Shown: piece after piece, positions 1 to 10,347 of the stretch
Position numbering within the stretch: the stretch's first letter is position 1
How the letters are laid out: each line of letters begins with the position of its first letter
Source: JAGVSR01 sp964458265
Lineage (GTDB): Bacteria; Pseudomonadota; Alphaproteobacteria; Rhizobiales; Hyphomicrobiaceae
Length of the DNA: 62,770 bases
Direction of reading: 5' to 3'
Assembly: GCA_964458265.1 (NCBI GenBank)
Contig: CAYWIF010000019.1
Location: forward strand, 1-62,770
The notes under the pieces: model-generated
What the model saw: only the letters and a program-made list of their open reading frames with translations
Databases searched by the model: none
Told to the model about the DNA's origin: nothing
Program-made: the position numbers and the translations under genes

Positions 1-18
1 ATGAGTTGGATGTGGAGA

Positions 19-46
19 AGCCCGGTCGAGAGACCGGGCTTTTTTT
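19..46 (+). terminator. Rho-independent terminator
   Basis: A perfect 9-bp stem (AGCCCGGTC/GACCGGGCT) with a GAGA loop is followed by a run of T. It would end a plus-strand transcript that enters from outside the window. The same GCCCGGTC stem core recurs in the hairpin at 3653-3676. Confidence 0.8.
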
Positions 47-162
47 GTGGGGGGGCGCTTCTATACAGAAACGGAGTCGGCAAATATTTCAGCCCCGGTC
101 CCCGGGCACATTGGCTTTCCAAAGCTATGCGGACACTTCGGTTGGTAGCTAGAAGTCACTGA

Positions 163-390
163 ATGCTACTGAGCGTCACGGCGGGGCTTCGCGCCAAGGA
201 GATCGCCCAGCTCGCCTGGGATCGCGTAGATATCGACGACGGTACACTTCTTCTGACGGAAACCAAGGGCGACTGGCCGCGCGTTGTGCCGAGCCATCCC
301 GATCTCAAGGCGGCGCTAATGGCCAACGCGAAATATTGTGCCTTTTTTTTGCTTTTTTCATGGGACGGCATCACCCGGCGATCGCATTGA
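163..390 (+). pseudogene. Tyrosine recombinase (phage integrase) fragment
   Basis: About 55 residues resemble the start of the catalytic domain of tyrosine recombinases. The segment LLSVTAGLRAKEIAQLAW carries the first catalytic arginine (in GLRAKE), followed by the usual strand TLLLTETKG and a PRVVPSHPDL segment. A stop codon lies directly upstream, so the N-terminal DNA-binding domain is absent. The frame loses family similarity after about residue 55, so the later catalytic H-x-x-R and Tyr are also missing. It cannot be an active recombinase. It is best read as the scar of an integrated element and fits the accessory character of the next two genes. Confidence 0.75.
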
Positions 391-511
391 AGTCGGAAAA
401 CTAGTGTGGGCATATAGTCCCGTTTTTTCGGCTGTAACTTATGCACCACCACGCTGACTTGGGAAACCAAGCAGCGCGGTGAGTGCCTGATGGCCTTCAG
501 GATGCTTCAGC

Positions 512-1216
512 ATGATAATCAGCTACACTCGTAACTTTATATTCCTCAAAACACAGAAGACAGGTGGCTCTAGCATTGAAATAGCACTTTCCGGATTGTG
601 CGGAGCCGACGACGTTCTAACGCACCTACCTGCGGATGAGGAAGCAATTCGGTTATTGGCCGGACGCGGAATGCAGAATGTAGAAGTTCCCAGGCAATAC
701 CAGCCATGGTGGACTCGAATTATTCGCCCCCGATCAGGCCGTTTAGCCAGGGGGCGAAGCCGGTATACGAGCCATATGGATGCGAAGACACTCCGGTCCC
801 GCATGGATCCGGACCTTTTCGATTCGCTAACGAAAGCGACGATCGTTCGCAATCCTTGGGATCGAGAAGTTTCCCTCTACTACTGGCACACGCGCGGCAC
901 ACAGAGGCCTTCGGATTTTTCCGATTTCGTTGGCCGCTGGGAGCGCAAACCCGAGCGGAAAACCTTCGATATTTATTCTATTGATGGCCGCGTGATCGCA
1001 ACGAGTATCTGGCGATACGAACGACTTAGCCATCACTATGAGGATTTTGTAAGGTCACTCGGCGTAGAAAACGTCCCGGCGCTCCCCTCGGCCAAGGGTG
1101 CCATTCGGCCGAAGAATGCAAAGGTCTACCAAGCCATGTACGACGCCACGACACGAAGCATTGTGGCCCGCCGATACGCTCGGGAGATTGAAATGTTTGG
1201 ATATCAATTTGAGTGA
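512..1216 (+). CDS. Sulfotransferase family protein
   Basis: This 234-residue protein probably transfers sulfate from PAPS to a carbohydrate or other acceptor. The N-terminal strand-loop FLKTQKTGGSSIE (residues 11-23) matches the 5-prime-phosphosulfate-binding loop of the sulfotransferase family. VRNPWDR (112-118) with a following Ser (121) matches the 3-prime-phosphate-binding motif. No signal peptide or membrane segment is visible, so it should be cytosolic. The acceptor cannot be predicted. By eye the gene looks less GC-rich than the flanking core genes, and it sits next to an integrase remnant and an acyltransferase, which suggests a horizontally acquired surface-polysaccharide modification locus. 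Confidence 0.75.
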   Translation: MIISYTRNFIFLKTQKTGGSSIEIALSGLCGADDVLTHLPADEEAIRLLAGRGMQNVEVPRQYQPWWTRIIRPRSGRLARGRSRYTSHMDAKTLRSRMDPDLFDSLTKATIVRNPWDREVSLYYWHTRGTQRPSDFSDFVGRWERKPERKTFDIYSIDGRVIATSIWRYERLSHHYEDFVRSLGVENVPALPSAKGAIRPKNAKVYQAMYDATTRSIVARRYAREIEMFGYQFE

Positions 1217-1401
1217 AAGAATGAACTGATGTTTAGCGTCGGGCGTGCCCAGTAGTCGAGTAGCCCGCGATGCAGCAGCACCTAGCCGCCGGTCCACTGT
1301 CCTACTTTCTAAACGCCTTCATGTTCATCGGTTAGGAGCAGATGGATCGGCGCCTTTCCCTAGCGCTTTGACATCTGAAGAAACTAGCTCGACCCGGTTG
1401 A

Positions 1402-3426
1402 TCAAGGATCACGATTGGGCTGGCGCGTTGTCGCCTTGGCGATGGCCGAACTTACTAGGGCTTCCAAACGTTGGGAGCCGAGACTATTGAGGTGGTTGTC
1501 GTCGCGGTATAGGGGCAGGCCGTCCGCGATCGTGGCACAAGTCGCCGTATCACAAAGGTCATCGCTCGGCGCGAGCACGAGAACGCCATTAATTGTTTTT
1601 ACCTGGTCCAGCACGGTGATCACCGCTGCCTGCTCGCGATTAAAGCGAGCGACGTTGTCGTCGAGCCGAACGGTGCCGAGACCCATCTTTTCTTTGATCA
1701 TGGCCGAGGGCAAATCGATGCCGGGCTCCGGAATCGGTCCGATAACGATGATCCGGACACCCCGCCCCGAGAGGTCTTGGATGGTCGAGAGGAGTGATTG
1801 TCGGAACAGATCGACTTGCTTTCCGCCCAATGGACCTTCGCCAGCATAGTTCTTCCAGCGCGCCACCAGTATGACGGCGTCGATAGACTTGCTGGCGGAG
1901 AGTGCGTCGAGCACCACCCGCCTGTTGTCGGTGCATTTGCGTTTGTGCAGCGCCGGGTGATCGGCTTCGACCAGGAGCGGTGCGCAGCCGCCGCGGGTAA
2001 CGATCAGGCCAGTCGTGCCCGCCACCTGTGCCGCCCGGTCGAACTCGCCGTAAAGGCTGCCGGCGTGCGAGTCGCCCCAGACAAGGAAGCGGGGTGGCCC
2101 GTCGACACCCAATCCGCAGGCCCGCTTTCCGGCCGGTATGCCCTCGACCCGCTTGCACGCGCGCTTCTCGCGCGCGATTTCGGTCACCCGGCGGTCGAAT
2201 ACCTGGGTCTCGGCGCTCAACCGGTGCTTGAGCCCGTCTGTGTGGATGACGAGCAGGCAGAGTGCCGACAGCGTGACTCCCAGGGCCAGCGCGCCACCGA
2301 AGACGCGGGCCCGCGTGAAGACCACCCGGACGGTCCGCACCGGCTGCTCGATGGCATAGTAGGACAGAACCGAGACGGCAGCCGCCAGGGCGACGAGAAG
2401 CGCCCGCTGGCCGCCGCCGAGCGGTTCCGGGGAGGCATACTGGCCGAAGACGAGTATCGGCCAGTGCCAGAGGTAGAGCGAATATGAAATTCGCCCGAGA
2501 AAGGTGAAAGGCGCGCTGGACAAGAGGGTGCCCACGATCGTGGCTGCGAAGGGCGCCGCACTCCCGCCGTGAATAATGAGAGCCGCACCAAGGCAGGGCA
2601 GTAGGGCCGCCGGTCCGGGAAACGATACGTTAGCATCGTAAACGAGAAACGCCAGCGCGCAGGCGCCCAAGCCCGCGAGGGTGGCGACTTCACGCAATCC
2701 TCGCGACGCTAGGACGGGCGCGCATTTCAGTGCCAGCGCCATACCGATCATCAGCTCGAACGCGCGCGTCTGGAGAAGGTAGAAGGCCCTATCCGGATCG
2801 CGGTCCGTCAGGTAGATCGACAGGCCGATGGCGGCGGCGAGAAGGGCGAGGAAAGCGCCTCTGCGCAGGGATTCTGGCACTTTGACCAGGAGCATCAAGA
2901 ACAGCGGCGCCAAGACATAGAACTGCTCCTCCACGCCGAGCGACCAGGTGTGCAGCAGGGGCAGCGTCTCAGCCGCCGGCATGAAGTATCCTGCTTCCGA
3001 GGCGAGCCAGATGTTGGAGTGGAACCACAGACTCGCGAAGGCCGTTTTGGCGAGCGTGACGAAGTCCTTCGGTGTCATCAAGATGTAGCCGGCGATCAGG
3101 CTGGAAGCTACGACGGCGGCGAGTGCCGGAATGATCCGCCGCACGCGCCGCTCATAGAAGTCGGTGAGCGTGAAGCGGGAAGCCTCGAGGTCGGCGACGA
3201 CGAGCGACGTGATGAGGTAGCCCGAGATCACGAAGAATATATCGACTCCGACAAAACCGCCGGGCAGCCATGGAACCTTCGCATGGTACAGGACGACGGA
3301 GGCGACGGCCACGGCCCGAAGCCCGTCGATGTCGGGTCGATAGCTCTTTTCTGCCAGCACGAACTTCACCAACACTTCGGTCCAACGCCGTACTAGCCCA
3401 ATGGCCGGGGGCTTATCAATGCGCAT
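1402..3426 (-). CDS. OafA/YrhL-type acyltransferase with SGNH domain
   Basis: A 674-residue inner-membrane acyltransferase of the acyltransferase-3 family, predicted to O-acylate a surface or secreted polysaccharide. SYRPDIDGLRAVAV (28-41), YHAK with the conserved His (about 48) and FFVISGYLI (64-72) are family hallmarks. About ten hydrophobic segments follow to about residue 390. The C-terminal part is an SGNH domain, with GDSH near residue 450 and a terminal DDNHLN block supplying the Asp/His. The same two-domain design is seen in other OafA-type enzymes. The start is uncertain: the ATG at 3426 lacks a clear ribosome binding site, and an in-frame GTG at 3360 would begin just before the conserved region. 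Confidence 0.85.
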   Translation of the reverse strand: MRIDKPPAIGLVRRWTEVLVKFVLAEKSYRPDIDGLRAVAVASVVLYHAKVPWLPGGFVGVDIFFVISGYLITSLVVADLEASRFTLTDFYERRVRRIIPALAAVVASSLIAGYILMTPKDFVTLAKTAFASLWFHSNIWLASEAGYFMPAAETLPLLHTWSLGVEEQFYVLAPLFLMLLVKVPESLRRGAFLALLAAAIGLSIYLTDRDPDRAFYLLQTRAFELMIGMALALKCAPVLASRGLREVATLAGLGACALAFLVYDANVSFPGPAALLPCLGAALIIHGGSAAPFAATIVGTLLSSAPFTFLGRISYSLYLWHWPILVFGQYASPEPLGGGQRALLVALAAAVSVLSYYAIEQPVRTVRVVFTRARVFGGALALGVTLSALCLLVIHTDGLKHRLSAETQVFDRRVTEIAREKRACKRVEGIPAGKRACGLGVDGPPRFLVWGDSHAGSLYGEFDRAAQVAGTTGLIVTRGGCAPLLVEADHPALHKRKCTDNRRVVLDALSASKSIDAVILVARWKNYAGEGPLGGKQVDLFRQSLLSTIQDLSGRGVRIIVIGPIPEPGIDLPSAMIKEKMGLGTVRLDDNVARFNREQAAVITVLDQVKTINGVLVLAPSDDLCDTATCATIADGLPLYRDDNHLNSLGSQRLEALVSSAIAKATTRQPNRDP

Positions 3427-3652
3427 CCCCAGGTGGCAGGAGTTCCCATTGCAGCTGTTCCGGCCCCTCTGCGTTCGGCCGTTGATGGCCGATCGCCGAA
3501 GTCGACCTGACTGTCGGCATCGAGCGTACTTCTGCCGTGGCCATGGATGCCTGATAAGTGGGCCTTTTCCATCGGACTTCTTCCGCTATCTCTGCAAAGC
3601 TGACGTTGATAGCGGGGAACTACGCAGTCGGCTTGTAATCCACAAACAGAAA

Positions 3653-3676
3653 AGGCCCGGTCTTGCGACCGGGCCT
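3653..3676 (-). terminator. Rho-independent terminator after aldehyde dehydrogenase
   Basis: A perfect 10-bp stem (AGGCCCGGTC/GACCGGGCCT) with a 4-nt loop lies 25 bases beyond the aldehyde dehydrogenase stop. T-rich runs flank both sides, so it may act in both directions. Confidence 0.8.
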
Positions 3677-3700
3677 CTGTTTTTGCCGAGACGCGCGGGC

Positions 3701-5221
<1,521 letters not shown>

Positions 5222-5418
5222 GGGGGTTCCTCCTCGGCGGCTTGATTGCAACTGGCCGTGCCCGCTCCGCTGAATTGGGCCGGCCTTTCGGTAGTGCTGG
5301 CATTCCTATATCGGCTCAGGAATGGGGCTGCCAGTTGTCCTTTGGTCGAGCGGTCGCACGATGTTGTGTGTTGCGGCGCACAACGGACCGGGTGGTGTCA
5401 GTTGTGTGACGGCGGAGG

Positions 5419-6846
5419 TTATTCGGCGGCGGCTTCGGCGGATGGGGGTGCGAGCCATTGGGCGAGGTCGGCGAGCGCGCGGCGCGACTGGAGTTTCTTT
5501 TTGGCCAGACCGCGTTCGGGGCCTTTGAGGCGGCGGCCCTCGGGGGTGGTGAGCGGGGCGTCGTCGAGGGGGGGCAAGAGGCCGTAGTTGATGTTCATGG
5601 GCTGGAACGAGCGCGGGGAGGCGGGTGTCGTCTCGTCGGAGACAAGATGGCCGCCGGTGATGTGATCGAGAAGCGCGCCAAGCGCGGTGGTGGGGGGCGG
5701 CGGGATGGCGGCGACGCCGCGGCGTTCGGCTGCGGCGAAGCGGCCGGCGAGGAGACCGATGGCGGCGCTTTCGACGTAGCCCTCGACGCCGGTGATCTGG
5801 CCGGCGAAGCGCAGGCGCGGCATGGCGTTCAGCCGCAAGGCGCGGTCGAGGACGCGCGGCGAATTCAGATAAGTGTTGCGATGGAGGCCGCCGAGGCGCG
5901 CGAACTCGGCGTTGGCGAGGCCCGGGATCATGCGGAAGACGCGGACCTGCTCGGCGTGTTTCATCTTGGTCTGAAAGCCGACCATGTTCCAGAGCGTGCC
6001 GAGGGCGTTGTCCTGGCGGAGTTGGACGACGGCGTGGGGCCAGCGGCCGGTGCGCGGATCGTCGAGGCCGACGGGTTTCATGGGGCCGTAGCGCAGCGTT
6101 TCGCGGCCGCGCTCGGCCATGACTTCGACGGGAAGGCAGCCGTCGAAATAGGGCGTATTCGCTTCCCATTCCTTGAAGACGGTTTTTTCGGCAGCAAGCA
6201 GCGCGTCGATGAAGGCTTCGTATTCGGGCTTCGTCATCGGGCAGTTCAGATAATCGGCGCCGGTGCCGGCGGGGCCGAGTTTGCCGTAGCGCGAGGCGCG
6301 CCAGGCGATGGTCGTATCGATCGTATCGACGTGAATGACGGGGGCGATGGCGTCGAAGAAGGCGAGTTCGGTTTCGCCGGTGAGGGAAGCGACGGCGGCG
6401 CTGAGGGCGGGGGACGTGAGCGGGCCGGTGGCGACGACGACGCTGTCCCAATCCGGCGGCGGGAGACCGGCAATCTCGCCGCGCGATATGGTGACGAGCG
6501 GATGGGCGTTGAGGCGCGCGGTGACCTCGGCGGAAAATGCGTCGCGATCAACCGCCAGCGCGCCGCCGGCCGGAAGTTTGGTTTTGTCGCCGGCGGCCAT
6601 GATGAGAGAGTTGGCGCGGCGCATCTCTTCGTGGAGTAGGCCGACGGCGTTGGTTTCCCATTCGTCGGAGCGGAAGGAATTGGAACAGACGAGTTCGGCG
6701 AGGCCTTCGGTTTTGTGGGCGTCGGTCATGCGCACGGGGCGCATCTCGTGCAGGATGACGGGAACGCCGGCGGACGCGATCTGGAAAGCCGCTTCCGAGC
6801 CGGCCAAGCCGCCGCCGATGACGTGAATTGGGGTGAGGGTTGTCAT
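5419..6846 (-). CDS. trmFO: Folate-dependent tRNA m5U54 methyltransferase TrmFO
   Basis: TrmFO (formerly Gid) methylates uridine 54 in the tRNA T-loop. It uses 5,10-methylenetetrahydrofolate as carbon donor and FADH2 as reductant. The 475-residue length is normal. The N-terminal FAD-binding motif HVIGGGLAGSEAA (8-20) is followed by the family blocks HEMRP, EGLAELVCSNS and FRSDEWE. No RNA-binding add-on or signal peptide is seen; the enzyme is cytosolic. The ATG at 6846 starts exactly at the usual family N-terminus but has no obvious ribosome binding site. It stands alone on this strand between the aldehyde dehydrogenase and cydAB. Confidence 0.96.
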   Translation of the reverse strand: MTTLTPIHVIGGGLAGSEAAFQIASAGVPVILHEMRPVRMTDAHKTEGLAELVCSNSFRSDEWETNAVGLLHEEMRRANSLIMAAGDKTKLPAGGALAVDRDAFSAEVTARLNAHPLVTISRGEIAGLPPPDWDSVVVATGPLTSPALSAAVASLTGETELAFFDAIAPVIHVDTIDTTIAWRASRYGKLGPAGTGADYLNCPMTKPEYEAFIDALLAAEKTVFKEWEANTPYFDGCLPVEVMAERGRETLRYGPMKPVGLDDPRTGRWPHAVVQLRQDNALGTLWNMVGFQTKMKHAEQVRVFRMIPGLANAEFARLGGLHRNTYLNSPRVLDRALRLNAMPRLRFAGQITGVEGYVESAAIGLLAGRFAAAERRGVAAIPPPPTTALGALLDHITGGHLVSDETTPASPRSFQPMNINYGLLPPLDDAPLTTPEGRRLKGPERGLAKKKLQSRRALADLAQWLAPPSAEAAAE

Positions 6847-6992
6847 GGTGGCGAGCCTATCCCATGCGCGGCGGCAAGGGTCAATCGACGAGGAAAAGCG
6901 GCGTTCAGGGAAGAAAGTAATGCAGTGCCCGTTCTAGGTCGCGAGGGACAGTCTAAGTCACATGCGAATAACTTCACTTGGGAGCGCTCAGC

Positions 6993-7181
6993 ATGATGGA
7001 CACGGTGTCGCCCAAACGTGTTGCCCCCGGGCCTGCTTGTGTCATTCCGGAGGACAAGAAAATCTTCCGCGTGACGGCCGATGAGGCCGACGCTCAGGTG
7101 GCCGTGCGGGATGGTTCAGACGATAAACTCGGGAGCGATGCGCCGCCACCTTGGCCCGTGCCGCATATGTACTCAGCCTAG
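6993..7181 (+). CDS. Hypothetical 62-residue protein
   Basis: A short open frame beginning with tandem ATG codons, preceded by GGGAG at a spacing of 8. The product is hydrophilic, has no signal peptide and ends in a Pro-rich tail (APPPWPVPHMYSA). I do not recognise a family. It lies between divergently placed trmFO and the 3-prime end of cydB on the opposite strand. A good hairpin with a T-run on this strand begins 31 bases after its stop, which argues for a real transcription unit. A TTG at 6978 is an alternative start but lies within the ribosome binding region. Confidence 0.5.
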   Translation: MMDTVSPKRVAPGPACVIPEDKKIFRVTADEADAQVAVRDGSDDKLGSDAPPPWPVPHMYSA

Positions 7182-7211
7182 ATTCGATATTCCAATCGCG
7201 TGCCGCGTTCG

Positions 7212-7246
7212 CCCGGCGAGGTCAGTGATATCCCTCGCCGGGTTTT
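7212..7246 (+). terminator. Terminator for the 62-residue gene, inside the cydB 3-prime end
   Basis: A perfect 9-bp stem, CCCGGCGAG (7212-7220) with CTCGCCGGG (7234-7242), is followed by TTTT on the plus strand only. The right arm lies in the last codons of cydB, so one sequence serves as coding DNA on one strand and terminator on the other. Confidence 0.6.
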
Positions 7247-8253
7247 ACTTTGCCGCGGAAGGTCCAGTACACGAACGCCGTGTAGCCGAGGATCATCGGC
7301 AGAAGTGCCGCCGTGCCGATCAGCATGAACAGTTGCGATGAGGGATGCGCCGCTGAATCCCAGATGGTGATGGTGGGCGGTACGAGATACGGCAGCGTGG
7401 AAATGGCAAGCCCCGCGAAACCCAATAGGAAGAGCGCGACGGTGCCGAAAAATGGCGAGCGGTCGTGACCATTTTCCAGGCCGCGCCAGACGGTGAACGC
7501 GGCAAGCCCTGTCAACAGCGGGATTGGCGCGAGGTAGAAGAAGTTCGGCAGCGTGAACCAGCGATCCCAGATGCGGGCTTCGCTGAGCGGTGTCCACAGG
7601 CTGACGACCGCCATTGCGGCGAGGACAACAAGGAGAAGGCTGCGCGCCTGTTGACGCGCCTCGGCCGCGACCTCGCCTTCGGTGCGCATGACGAGCCAGG
7701 TGGTGCCGAGCAGCGCGTATCCCGCGACGGTGGCGAGGCCGACGAAGAGCGGGAAGGGTTGCAGCCAGTCGAGCATGCCGCCGGCGAAGTGGCCGTTCTC
7801 GACGGGCAGTCCGTGGAGGAGACCGCCGAGGATGATGCCCTGCATAAGCGCCGCCGTAATTGAGCCGCCAGCAAACGCGATGTCCCAAAAGGCGTGGTTG
7901 GGTTTGGCGACCCAGCGGTATTCGAACGCGACGCCGCGGAAGACGAGGGCGAGAAGCATGATGATGACCGGCAAATAGAAGCCAGACATGATGATGCCGT
8001 AGGCGAGCGGGAAGGCGACGAACAGGCCGCCGCCGCCAAGGATGAGCCAGGTTTCGTTGCCGTCCCAGAACGGCGCGACGGAGTTCATCATCACGTCGCG
8101 GTCCTCTTCCTGGGGCGAGAACGGAAACAGGATGCCGATGCCCAGATCGAAACCGTCGAGAACGACATAGAGCGCGACCGCCGCGCCGAGCAGGCCGATC
8201 CAAATGACGGGCAGCCAGTAGGCCATCGCTTCGCCGCTTGCCAACTCGACCAT
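7222..8253 (-). CDS. cydB: Cytochrome bd-type quinol oxidase subunit II
   Basis: Subunit II of a cytochrome bd-type terminal oxidase, an integral membrane protein with about eight to nine hydrophobic helices. The opening region carries the conserved block VVLDGFDLGIG, followed by FWDGNETWLI, both typical of CydB/CioB. The product is 343 residues, shorter than E. coli CydB but usual for the CIO (cyanide-insensitive oxidase) branch. The start at 8253 follows the cydA stop by one base and has GGGAG 9 bases upstream, inside the end of cydA. The two genes are therefore translationally coupled. An ATG at 8226 is a weaker alternative. No CydX-like gene follows. Confidence 0.95.
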   Translation of the reverse strand: MVELASGEAMAYWLPVIWIGLLGAAVALYVVLDGFDLGIGILFPFSPQEEDRDVMMNSVAPFWDGNETWLILGGGGLFVAFPLAYGIIMSGFYLPVIIMLLALVFRGVAFEYRWVAKPNHAFWDIAFAGGSITAALMQGIILGGLLHGLPVENGHFAGGMLDWLQPFPLFVGLATVAGYALLGTTWLVMRTEGEVAAEARQQARSLLLVVLAAMAVVSLWTPLSEARIWDRWFTLPNFFYLAPIPLLTGLAAFTVWRGLENGHDRSPFFGTVALFLLGFAGLAISTLPYLVPPTITIWDSAAHPSSQLFMLIGTAALLPMILGYTAFVYWTFRGKVKPGEGYH

Positions 8254-8254
8254 C

Positions 8255-9658
8255 TCAGTGGGCTCCCATCGCTTCGCGCGCTGCATCCTCGGCGGCTGAC
8301 AGGGGACGGGTCGGTTGGCCGTGCGGCGGGTCCTTGGCGGCGCCGGCCGGACCTTTGTCGATGAGGCGGTTGATATAATAGACGCCCATGGAGAAGACGG
8401 CCGAATAAACGATGACGAAAAGGATCAGCGTCGTGAGGACGGCATTGAAGGTGATCGCGGGTGAAACGGCGTCGTAGGTTTTGAGGATGCCGGTCGCGAG
8501 CCAGGGCTGGCGTCCGGTCTCGGTGACCCACCAGCCGGCGAGGATGGCGACGAAGCCCATCGGCCAGGTGTGCTGGACGATCTTGAGGTAGCCCATCGAT
8601 TGGAAGAGGGTGCCGCGGAACCATAGCCACGCACCGGCGAAACCCAGCAGGATCATCAGTAGTCCCAGGCCGACCATGACGCGGAAGGCGAAGAACACCG
8701 GCGCCACGGGCGGCCGGTCTTCGGGTTTGAAGTCGTTGAGGCCCTGGAAGGTGCCCTCGAAATCGTGGGTGATCACGAAGCTCGCGAGGCCGGGGATGGG
8801 GATTTTCACTTCATAGTCGTTGCCGTTCTGCTCTTTGTTAGGCAGCGCGAAGATAATGAAGTCGGCCGGTTCGTTCGAATTCCAATGGCCTTCCATGGCG
8901 GCGAGTTTCGCGGGCTGATACTCCTTCGTGTTGAGACCGTGCAGATCGCCGATGACGAGTTGGAGCGGGGCCAGGATCGCGACCATGCCGAGGCCCATGC
9001 GGATCATGGTGCGGGCTTCTTCCTCGAAACGCTTCTGGACGAGATAGCGCGCGCCGACCGCCAGCACGACGATGGATGTCGTCAGGTAGGCGGCGGTGAA
9101 CATATGGGAGAAGCGGTAAGGGAAGCTCGGGTTGAAGATAATGGCAAGCCAGTCGACCGGATAGGCAATGCCGTCGCGGATCTCGTGACCCGCAGGTGTG
9201 TGCATCCAGCTATTGGCGGCGAGAATCCAAAAAGCGGACAGCGACGTGCCGACGGCCACGAGTACGGCGGAGAGGACATGCAAGTTCGGGGAGACGCGGT
9301 TCCAGCCGAACAGCATGATGCCGAGGAAGGATGCTTCGAGAAAAAATGCCGTCAAGACTTCGTAGCCGATGAGCGGCCCAAGGACGTTGCCGGTGACCTT
9401 GGAGAAGCCGGCCCAGTTGGTACCGAACTGGTAAGAGAGCACGATGCCGGACACGACGCCCATCGCGAAGCTGACCGCGAAGATCTTCGTCCAGAATTTT
9501 GCCAGCCGGTAGAACCGGTCTTCGCCGGTCAGGCGCCAGCGGACCAGGAGCGTGGCGATGAAGGCCGCGAGGCCGATCGTGAAGCTGGGAAAGATGATGT
9601 GGAACGAGACTGTGAACGCAAATTGGATGCGGGCCAACAGTACGGCGTCGAGATCCAT
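8255..9658 (-). CDS. cydA: Cytochrome bd-type quinol oxidase subunit I
   Basis: Subunit I carries the haems and the quinol-oxidising site and reduces O2 to water without pumping protons. The haem ligand His20 sits in FTVSFHIIFPSF and His185 in YRFSHMF. Conserved acids are at GYE (100) and FLEAS (108). GRQPW occurs near residue 393 (TETGRQPWLATG). At 467 residues with a short quinol-loop region it fits the CioA branch, which in Pseudomonas is relatively cyanide-resistant and lacks the E. coli-type insertion. The gene is first in a two-gene operon with cydB. I saw no clear FNR-type box in the 215 bases upstream. Confidence 0.95.
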   Translation of the reverse strand: MDLDAVLLARIQFAFTVSFHIIFPSFTIGLAAFIATLLVRWRLTGEDRFYRLAKFWTKIFAVSFAMGVVSGIVLSYQFGTNWAGFSKVTGNVLGPLIGYEVLTAFFLEASFLGIMLFGWNRVSPNLHVLSAVLVAVGTSLSAFWILAANSWMHTPAGHEIRDGIAYPVDWLAIIFNPSFPYRFSHMFTAAYLTTSIVVLAVGARYLVQKRFEEEARTMIRMGLGMVAILAPLQLVIGDLHGLNTKEYQPAKLAAMEGHWNSNEPADFIIFALPNKEQNGNDYEVKIPIPGLASFVITHDFEGTFQGLNDFKPEDRPPVAPVFFAFRVMVGLGLLMILLGFAGAWLWFRGTLFQSMGYLKIVQHTWPMGFVAILAGWWVTETGRQPWLATGILKTYDAVSPAITFNAVLTTLILFVIVYSAVFSMGVYYINRLIDKGPAGAAKDPPHGQPTRPLSAAEDAAREAMGAH

Positions 9659-9873
9659 GGCGCTTCCGGCTCCGTCGCGGTCTATGAGCTTCGACTATGA
9701 GCCAGTTCGGCGGTCCGCGTCGAGAAGCCAGGCTTGTAGAAAATGCGAGACAAACGGCAACGCCGGGCCGCCGGGCCAAGGTGACCTCGAAGGTCTGGTC
9801 AACTTCCGTCAGATCACCTATGACTGCATCGTGACAGTTTTCGCAAACACAGTAACCATCACTGGAGACGACG

Positions 9874-10104
9874 ATGGGCCGAGGCCTCACACTCATTCTG
9901 CTCGCGGCTGCGGCCGCAATCCTAGCGTACGTGCTGGTTCTGCCGCCGGCGCCCGTGCCGACGGCGGATACGCCCGCTCCGGCGGCTGCTCCCGAACCTG
10001 CTCCGGCGCCTGCCGCTGAGCCGGCACCGGCTGCCGAGCCCGCTCCCGCACCGGCTGAGCCGGCTCCGGCCGATCCGGCACCTGCCCCGGCTCCGACGCC
10101 GTAA
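9874..10104 (+). CDS. Small Ala/Pro-rich membrane-anchored protein
   Basis: A 76-residue protein with one N-terminal hydrophobic helix (LTLILLAAAAAILAYVLVL, about 5-23) followed by a low-complexity tail made almost only of Ala, Pro and Glu. The tail should extend into the periplasm as a flexible spacer. GGAGACGACG precedes the ATG, and a strong terminator lies 27 bases after the stop, so expression is credible. I do not recognise a family. It could be a cell-wall-spanning linker peptide, but this is a guess. It is divergent from cydA. Confidence 0.6.
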   Translation: MGRGLTLILLAAAAAILAYVLVLPPAPVPTADTPAPAAAPEPAPAPAAEPAPAAEPAPAPAEPAPADPAPAPAPTP

Positions 10105-10131
10105 GCGGTTGGTAGAATTTAAGAAAGTGGA

Positions 10132-10163
10132 GAGCGTGGGGCTTCGGCCTCGCGCTCTTTTTT
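10132..10163 (+). terminator. Rho-independent terminator
   Basis: An 11-bp stem (10132-10142 with 10147-10157, two G-T wobbles) closed by a TTCG tetraloop is followed by six T. It ends the Ala/Pro-rich gene. Confidence 0.85.
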
Positions 10164-10347
10164 GTGATCGCTGGCCAGATTGGTTGCTGTTCGGGTTCTG
10201 CCTTGAACATAGTTCAAGGCTGTGATATGGATAGCTGAAGGCCGGTTTTTGCCGGTCCCTGCTTGTCCCGCGCGGCCGATGCCAGCTCTGAGTGCAACGG
10301 TTCGCGGACTTGGAGTTTCGGTGGCGGCCTCATCTTGGGAGCGGTCG

